From NCBI RefSeq assembly GCF_017591425.1, contig NW_024465746.1:1860001-1924000 (forward strand): a DNA stretch of 64,000 bases, read 5' to 3'. Positions 12,970 to 27,200 of this stretch are shown piece after piece. How positions within the stretch are numbered: position 1 is the stretch's first letter; each line of letters opens with the position of its first letter. Made by a program: the position numbers and the translations under genes. Origin of the DNA: Ochotona curzoniae (taxonomy: Eukaryota; Chordata; Mammalia; Lagomorpha; Ochotonidae). Below the pieces are notes generated by a model. The model did no database searches and was not told the DNA's origin. It saw nothing but the letters and a program-made list of their open reading frames with translations.

Positions 12970-13272
12970 TAAAATTAAATTTATTTTTATTTAAAAGGAA
13001 GATTTTGCAGAGAGAGGAGAGCTAATAGGTAGAGAGAGATCTTCCATGTACTGGTTCACTCTCTAAGCAGCCGCAATGGCCAGATCTGAGCTAATGTGAA
13101 GCTGGCAGCCAGGAGCTGCTTCTGGTTTTCCCACCTCCCAAGCATGTTGCTTTCCTAGGCCACAAGCAGGGAGCTGGATGGGAAGTATACCAATTGGGAT
13201 ATGAACCAGTGCCCATATGGGGTGCCAGTGCACAGGGTGGAGGATTAGCGTGATACACAACCACCTTGGCCT
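12970..13272 (-). mobile_element. CSINE
   Basis: AATTTATTTTTATTTAAAAG start, GAGAGATCTTCCATGTACTG, AGGGAGCTGGATGGGAAG, and end ACAACCACCTTGGCC. Confidence 0.85.
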
Positions 13273-13333
13273 CATTGCACCTTCTTTGTAATAGTATTAA
13301 CATTGGAAGTAAGATTTCTTATCCATTATCTCT

Positions 13334-13615
13334 TTGGGGGTAGACGTTTGGCACAGTGGGTAAGTCACTGCTTGGGACACCAGTCGAGTGCCTGGTTCTA
13401 GCCTGGTTCCACTATGCACGCCCAGGTGCCAATTGCAGTGCTTGGGCCCTACCACCTATATGAGAGACCAGAGTGGAGTTCTAGGCTGTTGGCTTCGGTT
13501 TGGTCCCCGCTGCTGTGGGCATTTGAGGGATGAATCAGCAGATGGAAGATCTCTGTCCTTTTGTCTCAGTTTCTCTGCTTCCAACTACATTGAAAATAAA
13601 GTGAATTTTTTTTTT
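13334..13615 (+). mobile_element. CSINE (old copy)
   Basis: GTAGACGTTTGGCACAGTGG head, ATGAGAGACCAGAGTGGAG body, AATAAAGTGAA tail. A second head-like fragment (13628-13700, CATCCCATATAGGAGTCACC) follows. Confidence 0.75.
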
Positions 13616-14099
13616 CCTTAAATAAAGGACACTGTTGGGACACCTGCATCCCATATAGGAGTCACCGGGTTCAAGTCCAGGCTCTACTTCTAATCCTACT
13701 TACTGTAAAGAGAATGACGAAGTGAGAGCAGCTGAAAGCCATCACGTGGTAACAGATCAGTTAAGCAGAATGGAGTCAGAAGTGTTGGGACATAAAATTA
13801 TGAGCTGTTTGTTTAGAAGCTCTCAGAACTTTAGACAAGGCCTTAAATTCCTTACTATTTATTTGTGTCATCATTTACCTTAGCTCTGCGTTCTGTTTTC
13901 TTCCATGCTGCTAATTTTTGCTCCAGTTATATCCTCTTGTTCCTAAAACTTCAGTGTATTTATTTGTTCACCACGTTCTTGTATGTGTTTTTATACCATG
14001 AACTTAATTTTATCTTGTATGTCCTGGTTAGTAGACTGAGTCAGCCTATTATTTGTGCTGCATTTCTGGGACAGCTGTGTCGTGTTCATGGCATACTTT

Positions 14100-14402
14100 A
14101 AAAAAATATATAATATATTATTTGTTTGAAAAGCAGAGTTGAAGAGAAGTGGGCAGAAGGAATAGGAAGAAGGGACCAAGGGAGGGAAAGAGCATGAGCT
14201 GCTGGCTCACTCCCCAAATGGCTGCAATGGCTGGAACTGGGGTGTTCTGCAGCCAGGATTCTCCCTTGGGCCTCCCGTGTGAGTGCAGGGACCCCTAGCA
14301 CTTGGGTCATCCACCACTGCTTTGCTTGGCAGATGGGTCTTGTCCTAGCACCCATATGCTGCCAGCGACGGCTTGACCTACTCTGCCACACTGCCTGCCC
14401 AG
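14100..14402 (-). mobile_element. CSINE (old copy)
   Basis: TTATTTGTTTGAAAAGCAGA start, GCTCACTCCCCAAATGGCTG, end CTCTGCCACACTGCCTGCCC. Confidence 0.8.
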
Positions 14403-15132
14403 TGTTCACTGCCTGTGTGTTCCACCCCCTCTTCATGCAGGGAAGTTTGCGTCTCCACTCAGAGTGCAAGATGTCTCTTTTTTAGGTGGTGTAGGTGCCA
14501 TTGTCACAATCAGCAGGCCCCTTTCAGGTGGACCTTGCTGCCCTTAGCCATCCACACAGCCTTCAGAGCTCTGGTTAGTGTCTGTCCTCTCTTGGTTCCT
14601 CCTGCATGCGGCTGGGTGGGTTTCTTGTCTGTTATTTGTATGTACCTCTGTTGCAGTAGTCATTTTGAGATTGTTTGCTTGATAGGATGGTAGCTCTTGG
14701 AAGGTGGAGTCATTTGTATTTCATTGTTTTTCCCACAGTGTTTAGCTTACTTAGCACAAGTGTATTTAATAAATACTTGTTTGATGCATGTAAATAAGCT
14801 AATGGTGTTTAGCTTTATTTTCTTAAGTGAAACTTACTGGTTGCATTACATTTATTTTCTGCAGTGAACAGTTAACTGTTTCCGTGCCTGATGTTGTGCA
14901 TATCTATTCCTGAGTTGTTCATGCTCTGACTGGCACCCTGCTTCCCCGCATACAGGATTCCTGTGGCCGCTGACTATTGGGCTGCAAGAGGCAGTTAGGG
15001 ACAGGCTGCGCCCTGGGGTTGTCCTGGCCCTGGGCAAATTGAAAACTGTCTTGCAGATCTTTGTTCCGGACAGGCAAGGGGTGCTTGGTGGTTTCAAAGT
15101 GGTGTAAGGAGTATTTCTGATGTCTCTGCTAG

Positions 15133-15268
15133 TTGGTGTGGATGACTACAGCTCAGAGTCTGATGTGATTATTGTACCTTCAGCCCTGGACTTTGTCTCA
15201 CAAGATGAAATGTTGACGCCACTGGGGAGACTGGACAAGTATGCTGCAAGTGAGAACGTGTTTAACAG
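15133..15268 (+). CDS. PPP4R1: PPP4R1 coding exon E1 of the window
   Basis: Acceptor AG at 15131-15132, donor GTGTGT at 15269. It starts with the last two bases of a Leu codon and encodes GVDDYSSESDVII through SENVFN, the acidic N-terminal segment before the HEAT repeats. It ends with AG of a split Arg codon. The missing upstream exon should supply the start methionine. A run of 12 G lies 31 bases past the donor. Confidence 0.95.
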
Positions 15269-18200
15269 GTGTGTGCATATTCCTTTAAGTCATGTGGCGG
15301 GGGGGGGGGGCTTAATTCATTTCTTTAGGAAAAAATAAAATTATCCAGCAAGCAGTCCAAACTGCCAGGTTTTGATAATCATGGCACGAACTGTTTGAGT
15401 TGTTTGCCCCTTGGTGCTTGTACACAACAGCACTGATCCTTTGCTTTTTGGCAAAAGGAAAAAAAAAATCCATTTTTCGATTAGGCCTGATTTTGAAATT
15501 TGTGTAACTTGCTGAATGGAAAGTCTGTGACTCTCCCTTGGGTGATGCCACATGCCTGCTGCGAGCGGAGCGGCTCGCGTGGGCTCGCGTGAGCGTGGAG
15601 ACACAGTGAGCAGCAGCTGGCGCCCCGTGCTCCTGTGTGCCCAGGCCGCTGCATCAGGCTGTTGTGGGAAACCAGAGTCTCTGCTCAGAGTTCAGATGTG
15701 GAATACTACTGAGATACAGCTTATACAGTGAGGAGTGAGCATGTTTGTCCTTATGTTAATGGTAATCCAAGGGAACTGTTGGGAGTGAGATTTCAGTGAC
15801 ACAAGAAACTCACTAAATCAGTTAGAGTTAGATAAAAGTAATTCTGAAGTTTCGCTGAATACGGAATCTCATCTTGTTAAAGTCAGTTCTGATATTTCCC
15901 ACTTAGGAAAGTGCAAGCTTAATATAATAGCTTAAAAAAAAATGCATGGGTTTTGTCTTTCACCTTCTTAAAATGTTGCTGCCATTGAATGCCGTCTAAT
16001 TTTCTCTCTCTGTAGACAGATGGTGGCCCGGAGTTTGCTGGATACGTTGAGGGAAGTCTGTGACGATGAGAGAGATTGTACTGCTGTTTTGGAAAGAATT
16101 AGCAGATTAGCTGACGACTCAGGTATGTGTTTATGTAGAGAAAGTTGACTTTACTGTTTTAACAAATCTGTGTTTCTAAAAATGGAAGTTACTGTAAAAA
16201 TTTCTCTAAAAGATTTCCAAGGTGAATGGTTAAGTCGCTCCTTAACAAGGAAAATGTATTACCATGACCCAAACCAGGCCTGTTAGTTTAATTTTGGAAA
16301 TTCTTCATCAAAACAAACCTAGGTACCTTGTTTATGTTAATGTTTTAGGACTAATAAGGAATTTTAAATATATCTGCCTTTCCTATGTATATTTATTTAT
16401 TTGAGAGGAGGAGATCTTCCATGTGCTGACTTACTTACCAAATGGCAACCGTAGCCAGGGACTGGGTCAGTCTCAAGCCAGGAGCCAGGACCTGCATGCA
16501 GGTTTTCCCTGTGGGTGATTGGGGTCGTCCTCTACTGCCTTCCCAGGCACCAAGAAGGAAAGCTGGACAGGTGCGGGAGAGCCAGAGCTTGAACTGGCAT
16601 TCCAGTGTTAGATGCTGGCATCCCAGGTGGCAGTGTAATGTGCTGTGCTACAGCACCTGCAACCAAGATTTGCTTTTTAGTGAGTAAGCTGTACATAACA
16701 AAACTTAATGTTTTGAAGTCAGTACTAAGTTTCAAATGTATTTCACACTTGTTTTTACAAACAAGGAAATTAAGTTAGGGCCCTCTTACATTAATTTAAA
16801 CGTTTTTAATTATATATTTGTTTGGAAACATAGCCAGTCTGCTCCCCAAATGCTCACACAGCTAAGATGTGGCCAGGAAATCCATGCACATTCTCACGTG
16901 GGTGGCATAGGTGTGAGCTGTCTTCCCAAACACGCTGGCTGGAAGCGGCCTGGGGAGGAGAGTAGTTAGCGTGTGGTCCGGCCTGCTGCTAGGGCCGGGG
17001 AGATCTGAAGCACTGACCCAGGCTGCTGGGCCAAAATAAAGCTTTTATAAAAGTTTCTTCTCTGTCTTTCAAAGATTTATCTGTTTATTTGAAAGCATTC
17101 CAGACCAGGGGGACATAGATCTTCCACCCACTGGTTGACTCCGCAGTTGACCACAACAGCTGTAACTGGGCTGGGCATGTTAAATTTACTTACATGGCAG
17201 GAAATGCATTTGTAAGTTTACTAACATCTCCATGTAAATAATTGTTACGGCCTATGCCTCTTTTAGAATGCTTCTCAAAGTCTCTTCTTTTTGGTTTCAA
17301 TTAAAAAGCTATAGTTATGTGACATTTGTGTTTGTTAGGTGCAGAGAACAGAAAGGGCATCTACGTGGGAGAGGAAAAGACACTGCTAGAAAGTTGAGGC
17401 GTTCAGAACGATGGCCGTTGGTCAGCACTGGGGAGCTCCTTGGTCTCAGAATGAGAAAAAGAGGCTGTAAGCTTCGTGAGGTCCACATTGTAAAGATGCG
17501 TAGTAGACCCTTCTAGAAGGTGGCAGGAAGACTGGGAGACTGGCACGAGAGCAGGGGCAGCTGCAGAGCTGACGTCAGTGGTTGAGCTGAGTGAAGAGGA
17601 GTGAGGGGTGAGCCTGAGGTCTCTGAATTGTGAGCTGGACTCTTTGGGGTGTCCAGGGGAGACAGACTTGAATGCACAATCAAAGACTTTTATTTTTATT
17701 GGAAAGGCAGATCTACAGAGAAAAAGAAAGACAAAAAGATCTTCCATCTGGTGGTTCACTCCCCAGATGGTCACAATGGCTGGAGCTGAGCTGACCTAAA
17801 GCCAGGAGCCTGGAGCCTCCTCTGGGTCTCCCCCCATGTGGGTGCAGGGCCCTGGGCCCCAATGGATCAGCTTTCCCAGGCCACCAGTAGGGAGCTGGAT
17901 GGGAAGTGGAGCAGCTGGAACACAAACCAGCACTCGTATGGGTTTCTGGCAGTGTCTGAGGTGTCCCCAGGAAGCCTGATGGAAAGCATGGGGTAGCCAG
18001 TACACGAACCAGGCACTCCAGCGTGGGATGTGTGTGTCCCACGTGCTGGCTTCACTTGCTGTGCCACAATGCCTGATAGCTTATTCCAGCTGGGATTTTC
18101 TGTGTTACTTAGAATTGAAGATGGTTGTCTCAGGCTAGGTCAGGCTACAATACAACCGAAAGATCCCTCCAGCAAGGGCTGGGGCTAATTTTAGGTGCTT

Positions 18201-21200
18201 TTCCAGGAGCATAAGCAGGAGCTGGGTCAGAAGTGAACAGCATAGCTTCAAACTGGTTACCCATATGGGCTGTAGCACCAGTCCCCAAAGTTACTTTTTA
18301 TTTTAGTAGATATTTGAGACAGCGCTGGTTCACTCCCCAGATGGCCACAATGGCTGAGCTGAACTGATCTAAAGTTAGGAGCCAGGAACCTCTTCTGGGT
18401 CTCCCATTTGGGATCAGAGTCCCAAGACTTTGGGCCATTCTCTACTGCTTTCCTAGGCTGCCCCAAGCAGGGAGCTGGATGGAAAGTGGAGTAGCCGGGA
18501 CACGAACCAGCACCTGTATGGGATCCTGGCGCTGCAGTTGAGGGATTAGCTAATTGAGCCATCAAGCTGGCCCCAGAGGCATGTAAAATGCTTTGTTTTG
18601 ACATTTTTTTCTTCTCTATTTTCATTGTGATTTGTATTTCTTTTCATTGTGTCATTAAAGTGTTTGAAATGATTGAAACCTCAAAAGATTGTCTACAGGG
18701 CCTAGTGCGACAGCGCAGCTAATTGTCCATTTTACAGTGCCGGCGTCCTGTGTGGATGCTGGTTGGTGCCTGTGGTCTGGGCAAGCAGTGGAAGATGGTC
18801 CAAAGCCTTGGGTCCCCGCATCTCCATGGGAGACCTGGAAGAGGTGTCTAGCTCCTGGCTTCATTTGAGAGAATTAGAGAAAGCTTGCTCTCTCTCTGCT
18901 TGTTACTCTTAATGTTCCTCCCGTGGTGGTGGGTGCTGTTAATTTAAAGGGTTAAGTCACAGCCTGTAGCTCCTGCACTTCCTGTAGGTGCTGGTTGGAG
19001 TCCTGGCTGCTCTATTTCTGATCCAGCTCCCCGCTGGTGGCCTGGGAAAGGCAAGAAGCTCCTCCTGCAGCTTTGGAGCAACTTAACTCTGGCCATTGCT
19101 CCTATTTGTGAGTAAATCAGCAGATGAAATACTCTCTCTGTATCTCTCACCCTCTCCCTAACTCTTCCTTTCAAATAAATTAATTAATAAAAAAATGTAA
19201 AGCCCTAGTGGCCGGGGTGGTGTGGAGCATAGAAGGCTAAAGCTGTGAAACAGGAACTCAATCCAGGTCTCCTACGTGGGGATATAACTCGTGTACTTAG
19301 GCCGCTGCTTGCCAGGGTCTATACTGGGAAGAGGGTGGAGTCGGGCTGCAGGCGGGTATTCCAGACTCTGTGATGTTGGACCATGGGCATCTCGGCCATC
19401 AGCTGAACTGCTGGGCACACACCTGCCTCGGGGGTGTTGTTGTTGAATGTGCAAGTTTCCTTTTACAATTGACCGTCTCTGGGATATTTAGGAACCCTTC
19501 GCTCTGCACGAGCCCCATGTCACTTTTCTGCATTGCAGGCATCTTTCCCATTCCGTAGTCTGTCTTTGCACTCCCCTAAGGATCCCTCAGTTATTTACTG
19601 TAGAAGCCAGGTTATTTTTGTCTTTGACATTTAGATAATTATTTCCTACAGAACCTACTAGTGCTTTAATTGACAAATAGAAATTATGTCTATTCTGTAC
19701 AGCATAATGCTGCTGGAGTTGGTTCCTGCGTACAGTATGAAAAAGGGGCAGATCTCATTTTGTGTGTTTATTTTTTTGTGTGTTTATTTTTTAATGTGAG
19801 CAGCCAGTCGATGCGGCACCACTGAAGACTCCTTTCTGGCTAGCAGGTCAAGGTGTCATATCTGTGGTTCTGTCTCGTTGAGGGTTCTGCTTCCTTGGTA
19901 CCTTTGCGTAAGTGTGGCTTTCAAGAAGGAATAGTTGCTGGTTCGTTCCCCACGTGGCTGCAAGAGCAGGGCTTGAATAGGCCCACACCAGGAGCTCACG
20001 TGGGTGTGGAGGCCTGACCACTGCTTTCACAGGTGCACTAGCAGGAATCTGAATGGGGAGCAGATCCAACAGGAGTCAGACGCTCACTCTGACCAGGTCA
20101 ATCTCTTGAGTTGTGGCCTGACCCACCATGACGCAAAACGGGCGAGTGCCCTTGACGTAACAGCTGATTTTCCCGTTGTTATTTGTTGGACAGTTATCAT
20201 CCTATAAAAAACCCTAGGGAATCTGAAATGCCATATTTCTCATATTTAAATTTGCACATGCTTCACTTGGGTCTTTTCAGGTGCTTCTTGTTTTCCTTAA
20301 GTTGAATTTTCTGTGCTGGGATTCATTTACTCTTTTGTAGTCTTGTGTCAGCTTAATAAATCTTGTGTTTATTGACTGCATTGAGATTAGGAGTCAGTTG
20401 CGACTTGTCTTGGATTTTTTTTTTAAGATTTATTTATTTTTTATTACAAAGTCAGATGTACAGAGAGGAGGAGCAATAGAGAGGAAGATCTTCTGTCTGA
20501 TGATTCACTCCCCAAGTGACTGCTATGGCTGGTGCTGTGCTGATCTGGAGCGGGAACCAGGAATTTCTTCCGGGTCTCCCAAGCGGGTGCAGGGTCCCAA
20601 AGCTTTGGGACGTCCTCTACTGCTTTCCCAGGCCAGAAGCAGGGAGCTGGATGGGAAGTGGAGCTGCTGGGATTAGAACTGGCGCCCATATGGAATCCTG
20701 ATGCGTTCAAGGCGAGGACTTTAGCCGCTAGGCCATGCCACCGGGCCTGATTTGTCTTGGATTTTTACATAGTGGTTATGGATATATAATACTCTATTGT
20801 ATTGATTTAAATATTGGGTAAATTTTAATTTTTTCTGTCTCAGTGTAGTGCATTGTTTGTAGGTGATGTTTACATTCTTTTTTTTAAATTTAAGATTTAT
20901 TTATTTTTATTTGAGGTGCAGATTTACACACCAACATGGAGAGACAGAGAGGGAGGGAGATCTGTTTGCTGGTTCGCTTCCCAAATGGCTGCAACTGCTA
21001 GAGCTGGGCTAGTCCATCCACACATGGGCTCCTGGCGCCTCAGGACGTAGGCCGTCTTTCACTGCATTAATGGGGAGCGAGATTTGAAGTGTAGAAACAG
21101 TGACCATATGGGATGCCAGCACTGCAACTGGAGACTTAACCTACTATGTCATGGTGTCAGGTGCAAACACGTTCATTTTAGGAAGTGATGTAATTAATAC

Positions 21201-24200
21201 AAACCACGAAGGATGGGTGCCCATGTGGGGGCAGTAAGCTCCTCCTCCCACTTAGGACAGTTTCACTTAAACATGGCTGTAAGAAGAGTTGCAGAATTAG
21301 CGTTTCACCAGGTCCTGTTTACACTGAGGACCACAGTCTGGAACCTGATTACAAAGCCTGAAGCTCAGAGTGATTGTGTTGCTATGGGACAGTTGTTTGC
21401 TCACAGTTCTCTTGTTTCAATAGAACCGACTGTGAGAGCAGAGCTGATGGAACAGGTGCCTCACATTGCATTATTCTGTCAAGAAAACCGCCCTTCGATT
21501 CCATATGCTTTTTCCAAGTACTTACTACCCATTGTGGTCAGATACCTTGCAGATCAAAATAATCAGGTAAGACTGCTGTGTACATGTTCTTAAATGGCAT
21601 GGCGTGGAATGTCTGTAGGACAGTCCAGCCTACACAGTCTCCTTTGAGTGTTTTCTCTTCGTGGATTTGTTACAAGCTGTGTGTGCCCTGGCAGTCCAAC
21701 AGGTCTCCTTCGTGCCCTGGCAGACAGTCTGCAGAGCTGCCCTCTGGCTGGCCGCTGCCCCGGCTGTTGTGTAGCGCTTGTTGCTTTGTTCGATATCTTC
21801 AGCCAAGTTCTGTCTGTGTAATTGTGGAAGAAAATAAGCAAGATACTTACTTGCTGGGTCCTGCCAGTTACAGGTCCTTGAAGTTGAGGTCACAAGTTGG
21901 CACGTTTGCAGAAACAAAGGGATAGTTTTATTACATTGTGTGTGTTCTTCCTGCTGCACTGCTTTCCTAGGTGAGAAAAACAAGCCAGGCGGCGTTGCTG
22001 GCTCTGCTGGAGCAGGAGCTCATTGAACGGTTTGATGTGGAGACCAAGGTGTGCCCTGTGCTCATAGAGCTCACCGCCCCGGACAGCAACGACGACGTCA
22101 AGACCGAGGCTGTGGCTGTGAGTACATGCTGGGAGACTGGGCTCACAGGATGTTGGGACTGATTTATCTCGCTTAACATGCGTCAAAGTTATCTACACCG
22201 AATCTGAAATTTAATCATGGGCTAAGGGAAAGGCCTCTTTATACACTAAGAAAATTATAAGTAACTGTAAATTCACTATCAAATGCAAGAATCAGCTGGT
22301 TATTACCACTATGGCTGCGTGGCTGATTTTCCTTTTTGAACGCTTAGACACACATGCACACAGACTCCCCCCAGATGCCCTGAGTAGCAGGAGCTGGGAG
22401 CTCCCGTCAGAGTGGCTGACGTAGGTGCTGAGGTGTGAGGTATTGAGCCATTCGTTACTGCCTCCAGGGTGTGTGTCAGGAAAGAGGCTGGGATTGAGGC
22501 ACTTCGGAATGTGGGCATCCTACATGACATCTCAACGACTGTACTCACCCATCCCCAGTGTGGTTTGAAAAACAAAGTATCCTGGGCCCAGTGCTATAGC
22601 CTAGTGGCTGAAGTCCTTGCTTTGCATGCACCGGGATCCTATACAGCTGCCGATTTGGGATTTGTGTTTTGGCTGCTCCACTTCCCATCTGGCTCCCTGT
22701 CTGAGGCCTGGGTAAGCAGTCAAGGAACAGCCCGAGGCCTTGGGACCCTGCACCCATGTAGGAAACCCAAAAGAAGCTTATGCTTCTGGCTTTGGGTTGG
22801 CTCAGCTCTAATCATTGTGGCCACTTGGGCAGTGAACCAGTGGACAGATCTTTCTGTCTCTCCCTCCTTCTGTAGATCTAACTTTCCAACAAAAATAAAT
22901 CTAAGAAAAAAAAATCCTGTATTGAATGAAGAAACGTTTGAGTCCAGATGTTCTTATGTGTGCTTGGTTAAGTGTAGGTATTTCAGTGGAAATAAAAACT
23001 CCTGGCCCTCGCCCTTGGCGTGGGGTTTTTGGGGAAGGGCTGCCAGACACGCACACGTGGCTTTGCTGTGGTCGGTGGCAGCAGCAATGATCATCAGAGG
23101 AATACGGATTTTTTTTTTAAAGATTTATTTTTATTATTTTTTTATTGGAAAGGCGGATATACAGAGAGGAGAGACAGAGAGGAAGATCTTCCGTCCGATG
23201 ATTCACTCCCCAAGTGAACGCAACGGCCGATGCTTCACCGATCCGAAGCCAGGAGCCTCTTCTGGGTCTCCCATGCGGGTGCAGGGTCCCAAAGCTTTGG
23301 GCTGTCCTCAGCTGCTTTCCCGGGCCACAGGCAGGGAGCTGGAAGGGAAGCGGGGCTGCCGGGATAGAACCAGCGCCCATGTGGGATCCCGGGCGTGCAA
23401 GGCGAGGACCTTAACCACTTGCGCCACCACGCCAGGCCCGGAACACGGATTTTTAAGCTTTGTGTACTTAATACAGTCAAGTGTGGCAGTAGGGTTCCTG
23501 GTAGGTTTTGTTTCTTGCGCGTTGGTAGTGCTGTCCTTGACGGCCATTCTAAGCTGCAGAGAGTCCCTGCTAAGGCCTGAGTTACCCTTGTGGGTCACGT
23601 CCCTGGTTCCTGAGTTCAGGCACGAGGCTTCTGATAGTGGATCGGAAAGGTGGTCAGTCACCGGAAGTGTGCTCACATCTGTTTGGCTAGAGAGTTTGTA
23701 TTGAAGTCTAAAGTAATATATTCACCTTTGTTGATATAAAAATAATGTTCGGTGTTTTGGGGTCACCAGTAGTAGGACAAATTGGACATTTTCTCTAATC
23801 TTTTGAAAATCTCCAGTTTTTAAGATACCCAGTTACCAGATAATACTGAAATTCATATGACAAAAGTTAATCCTTTCATGTGTACAGTTCAGCAACAGGA
23901 CATTTCCATGCTGCGTAACTGTCACCTCTGCCTGCTTCCATTGCCTTGAGCAGAGTTCAGCTTCCTGTATTATATCTCCAGCATTAGGAGGAAATCTGTG
24001 GTTCTCTTGCAGTTGTTTTGCATTTCCTTTTTCATGTACTTTATCTTGGGAAGAGTTGATTCTAATAAGGTAACACGAGGTCAGTGAGACTGTGTAACTT
24101 TGGATTTTTGGGGGTTGCAGATTCTTACTGAAATAAGAGAAGTGGCTGTGGGATTTACAAAATGTGGGTGCTATTTCCTCTTCTGATGATGCTGAGATTT

Positions 24201-27200
24201 TTTTTTTAAGTTTGATTTATTTATTTGAAAAGTCATAGAGAGAGAGAGTTTCCATACTGATTTGCTCTCCAGATGGCCACTGTGGCTGGGGCTGGGTTAA
24301 GCTGAAGCCAGGAGCTTCTTCCAGTTCTCTAATGTGTGTGCCAGGGGCTCCAAAACTGGGGCTGTAATGCTGCTTTTCCCGGGCTGTTGGCTGGGAGCAG
24401 CCAAGACACTTAAATGGCACTCATGGAGTGTGTGTCTTCCTATATTGAATGTGAGGGCGCTTTCGGTGACAGCTAGTTTTCAATAGTTAGTCCTCATGTG
24501 GTCCATTTCTGTGCTAACAGACCATGTCACGTGGGAACTCTGGAATATTCAAAAGTTCTTATCCAAAATGTCTGTGAGTGGAAACACAGTGGTTTGAGCT
24601 GTCCGCATAAAGAAGTAGACTTAGCTTTCTTTATGGAAGAAACCAAATCCAAGGTGAGCTAGTGACCAGAAAACCTTGAGTTCCAAGGAAGGTTCTGTGA
24701 AACTTGCCCGTAGGAAATTACATGTATTCACTAAATTTTAGGGAAGTTTTTGTAGGGGTTGTGCATATTCTAAAAGAACAGATATACCTGCTATTACATA
24801 TTGGGGGCAGAAATTGAAGCATTATAGTGAAGGGAGTTGGTCTTCTACATTAGAAGGTGAGGTTGAAGGTATGATTCACACTTGTGTGCAGGCTTCTAAA
24901 ACTAGCTGCAGTTCAGTCGGACTTGATGAAGAAGCCACAGGTATTGAACTGTGTCTTCATGCAGGCAGCTACCTTGTGTTCGTCTCAGGAACATATTGTT
25001 ATTTTCAACTTGGATTTAGTAAAGGTTAGGTTACTTTTTCTTTTTTTTTTTAAGATTTATTTTTATTATTTTTTTATTGGAAAGGCGGATATACAGAGAG
25101 GAGAGACAGAGAGCAAGATCTTCCGTCTGATGATTCACTCCCCAAGTGAGTGCAGCAATGGCCGATGCTATGCCTATCCGAAGCCAGGAGCCTTTTCTGG
25201 GTCTCCCACACTGGTGCAGGGTCCCAAAGCCTTGGACTGTCTTCGACTGCCTTCCCGGGCCACAGGCAGGGAGCTGGATGGGAAGTGGGGCTGCCGGGAT
25301 AGAACCGGCGCCCATATGGGATCCCGGGCGTGCAAAGCGAGGACCTTAACCACTTGCGCCACTGAACCGGGCCCAAGGGGAAGTTTTTCTAGGAAAGGAG
25401 GAATGTTCCTAGCACCCAAAGTTTTACCAGATCACCACAGAACTGCGCATGCAAGGCTAGTGCTTTTTCTCAGCAGTACCTGTAGCGCTAATCCAGAGTT
25501 GCCTTGAGGATAATCGCTTTTGAACAGTCATTATTTGTTTTGTTACTGGAAAAAAGTAAATTTTTCTTAAAATTATCAGGCAAAACAAAGAAATGAAAAC
25601 CATAAACAAAAATGAAATTTCTGTGGGTTTATGGTTCATTTAGTGTTTTATTGTTTAATTTATTGGCAGTGGTTAATATTTTTCTGATTGCTTATTGGAT
25701 AAATAAGGTGAAATTAGACATTGGCCATCTATGTTTTTGTGGTATGTACAATGTAATGATGCTATAACTAGTATTTTGTATTTCCTTGAAGTACATATTC
25801 TTATGTTGCTAACCCTAACTAAAGAAGCCTTACAGATATTTTCAGTATGTTTTTATTCTTGTTTATTTTAGATAATGTGCAAAATGGCTCCCATGGTCGG
25901 GAGGGACATTACTGAGCGGCTCATCCTGCCCAGGTTTTGTGAGATGTGTTGTGATTGCAGAATGTTTCATGTTCGGAAGGTAATTTTTATAGTTCTTTTT
26001 TTTTCTGTTTGAGCACACAATTTTAGTGGTTAATATAGACTGTTTCTGAAGGACTCTGCTTTTAGTGTTTTGAAATATCAGTGAATTTTTTTTGTTGTCA
26101 GGTCTGTGCTGCCAATTTTGGAGATATTTGCAATGTGGTTGGCCAGCAAGCCACTGAGGAGATGCTGGTAAGTGTCTCAGATGCCAGGGCGTAAGTAAGC
26201 TGGTGGTAAAGGCGGCATGCTCATGTGCAGCCCGAAACTTTACTAGTGTCCGCTGAATGCAAGTCTCAATGGTAATTGTGAGTTTGCGTTTAGGAGTTTA
26301 ACTGTTTTATCTGTAACCTGGGCAGGTGAATTTTCTTGAGGACTGTTAAAAATATGTGTATGTGAGAACCTTTAATTCATTTTTACCTTTCCTTATTATA
26401 TTAAGTATATCCAGTTCTTCAGTTTAGTCTTTAATTTATTGCAAACCTAAAGCATTTTGGTGGCATATTAATTTAAGACAGTGGTGCATCAAATGTTCGT
26501 GGTATAACACTCAAAATGTTTCTGAAACCATTTGTTAGGCAAAGTAAGCTCAAATGTAAGGTCTTGAATGTCAGTAAGTTTTTTTCTTTTTTGAGAATAT
26601 CTACTTTTACATATTTAGTTATAAGATGTGATTAAATAGACATTCCTATGTATTGAAATTAAGTTATTTTTCCTGCTTTTTAAGAAACCCCATTCTTTTA
26701 AACACAGTGGGAGCAGCATTTGCAATGGAAGTTGTTGAATCTGAATTGTGTGTGTGTCTAATACAACCCTGTCCTCCCGTGCAGCTGCCCAGGTTTTTCC
26801 AGCTTTGTTCTGATAATGTGTGGGGAGTCCGAAAGGCTTGTGCTGAATGCTTCATGGCGGTTTCATGTGCAACATGTCAAGAAATTCGGCGGACTAAGCT
26901 ATCAGCACTGTTTATTAATTTGATCAGTGATCCTTCACGCTGGGTAGGTTTTTGTTGGAGTATCATTTCTATAAAACAGTAAATTTAGTCTGCTTAAAAG
27001 CAAATATGCATTCATAATTTAAGAACTAATTTGTGAGGGCCAGTGGCTTAGCAGGTAAAGTCAACTCCGGTGACACCAGCCTCCAGTATGAGCACCAGTT
27101 TGAGTCCCGGGTGCTCCACTCCCTTGATGCGCCTGTAAGGGCAGTGGAGGACAGCCCACGTCCTTGGGCCCCTGCACCCACGTGACAGACCTGAAAGCAG

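Larger units (their letters stand above)
282..15132 (+). other. Probable PPP4R1 intron 1 (or upstream flank)
   Basis: No exon is recognisable here. Apart from the listed repeats, the stretches 300-800, 1010-2270, 2580-3900, 5550-7170, 7480-8320, 9090-10190 and 14410-15130 hold unremarkable mid-GC sequence. 8620-8900 is AT-rich and may be an old LINE remnant. It is called intron because the first exon found starts in the middle of a codon. Confidence 0.6.
16123..21423 (+). other. PPP4R1 intron between E2 and E3
   Basis: A dense array of mostly minus-oriented CSINE copies (16.4-21.2 kb). Non-repeat parts (16123-16380, 17190-17680, 19205-19910, 20130-20400) show nothing else I can name. Confidence 0.9.
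22118..25871 (+). other. PPP4R1 intron between E4 and E5
   Basis: Contains four CSINEs. 22118-22580, 23455-24190, 24450-25030 and 25375-25870 are otherwise featureless AT-rich intron. Confidence 0.9.

Noticed and set aside
22469..23704. 411-codon open frame on the plus strand
   Set aside because: It reads through a plus-strand CSINE and the antisense of another CSINE; the protein contains typical SINE translations and no host domain.
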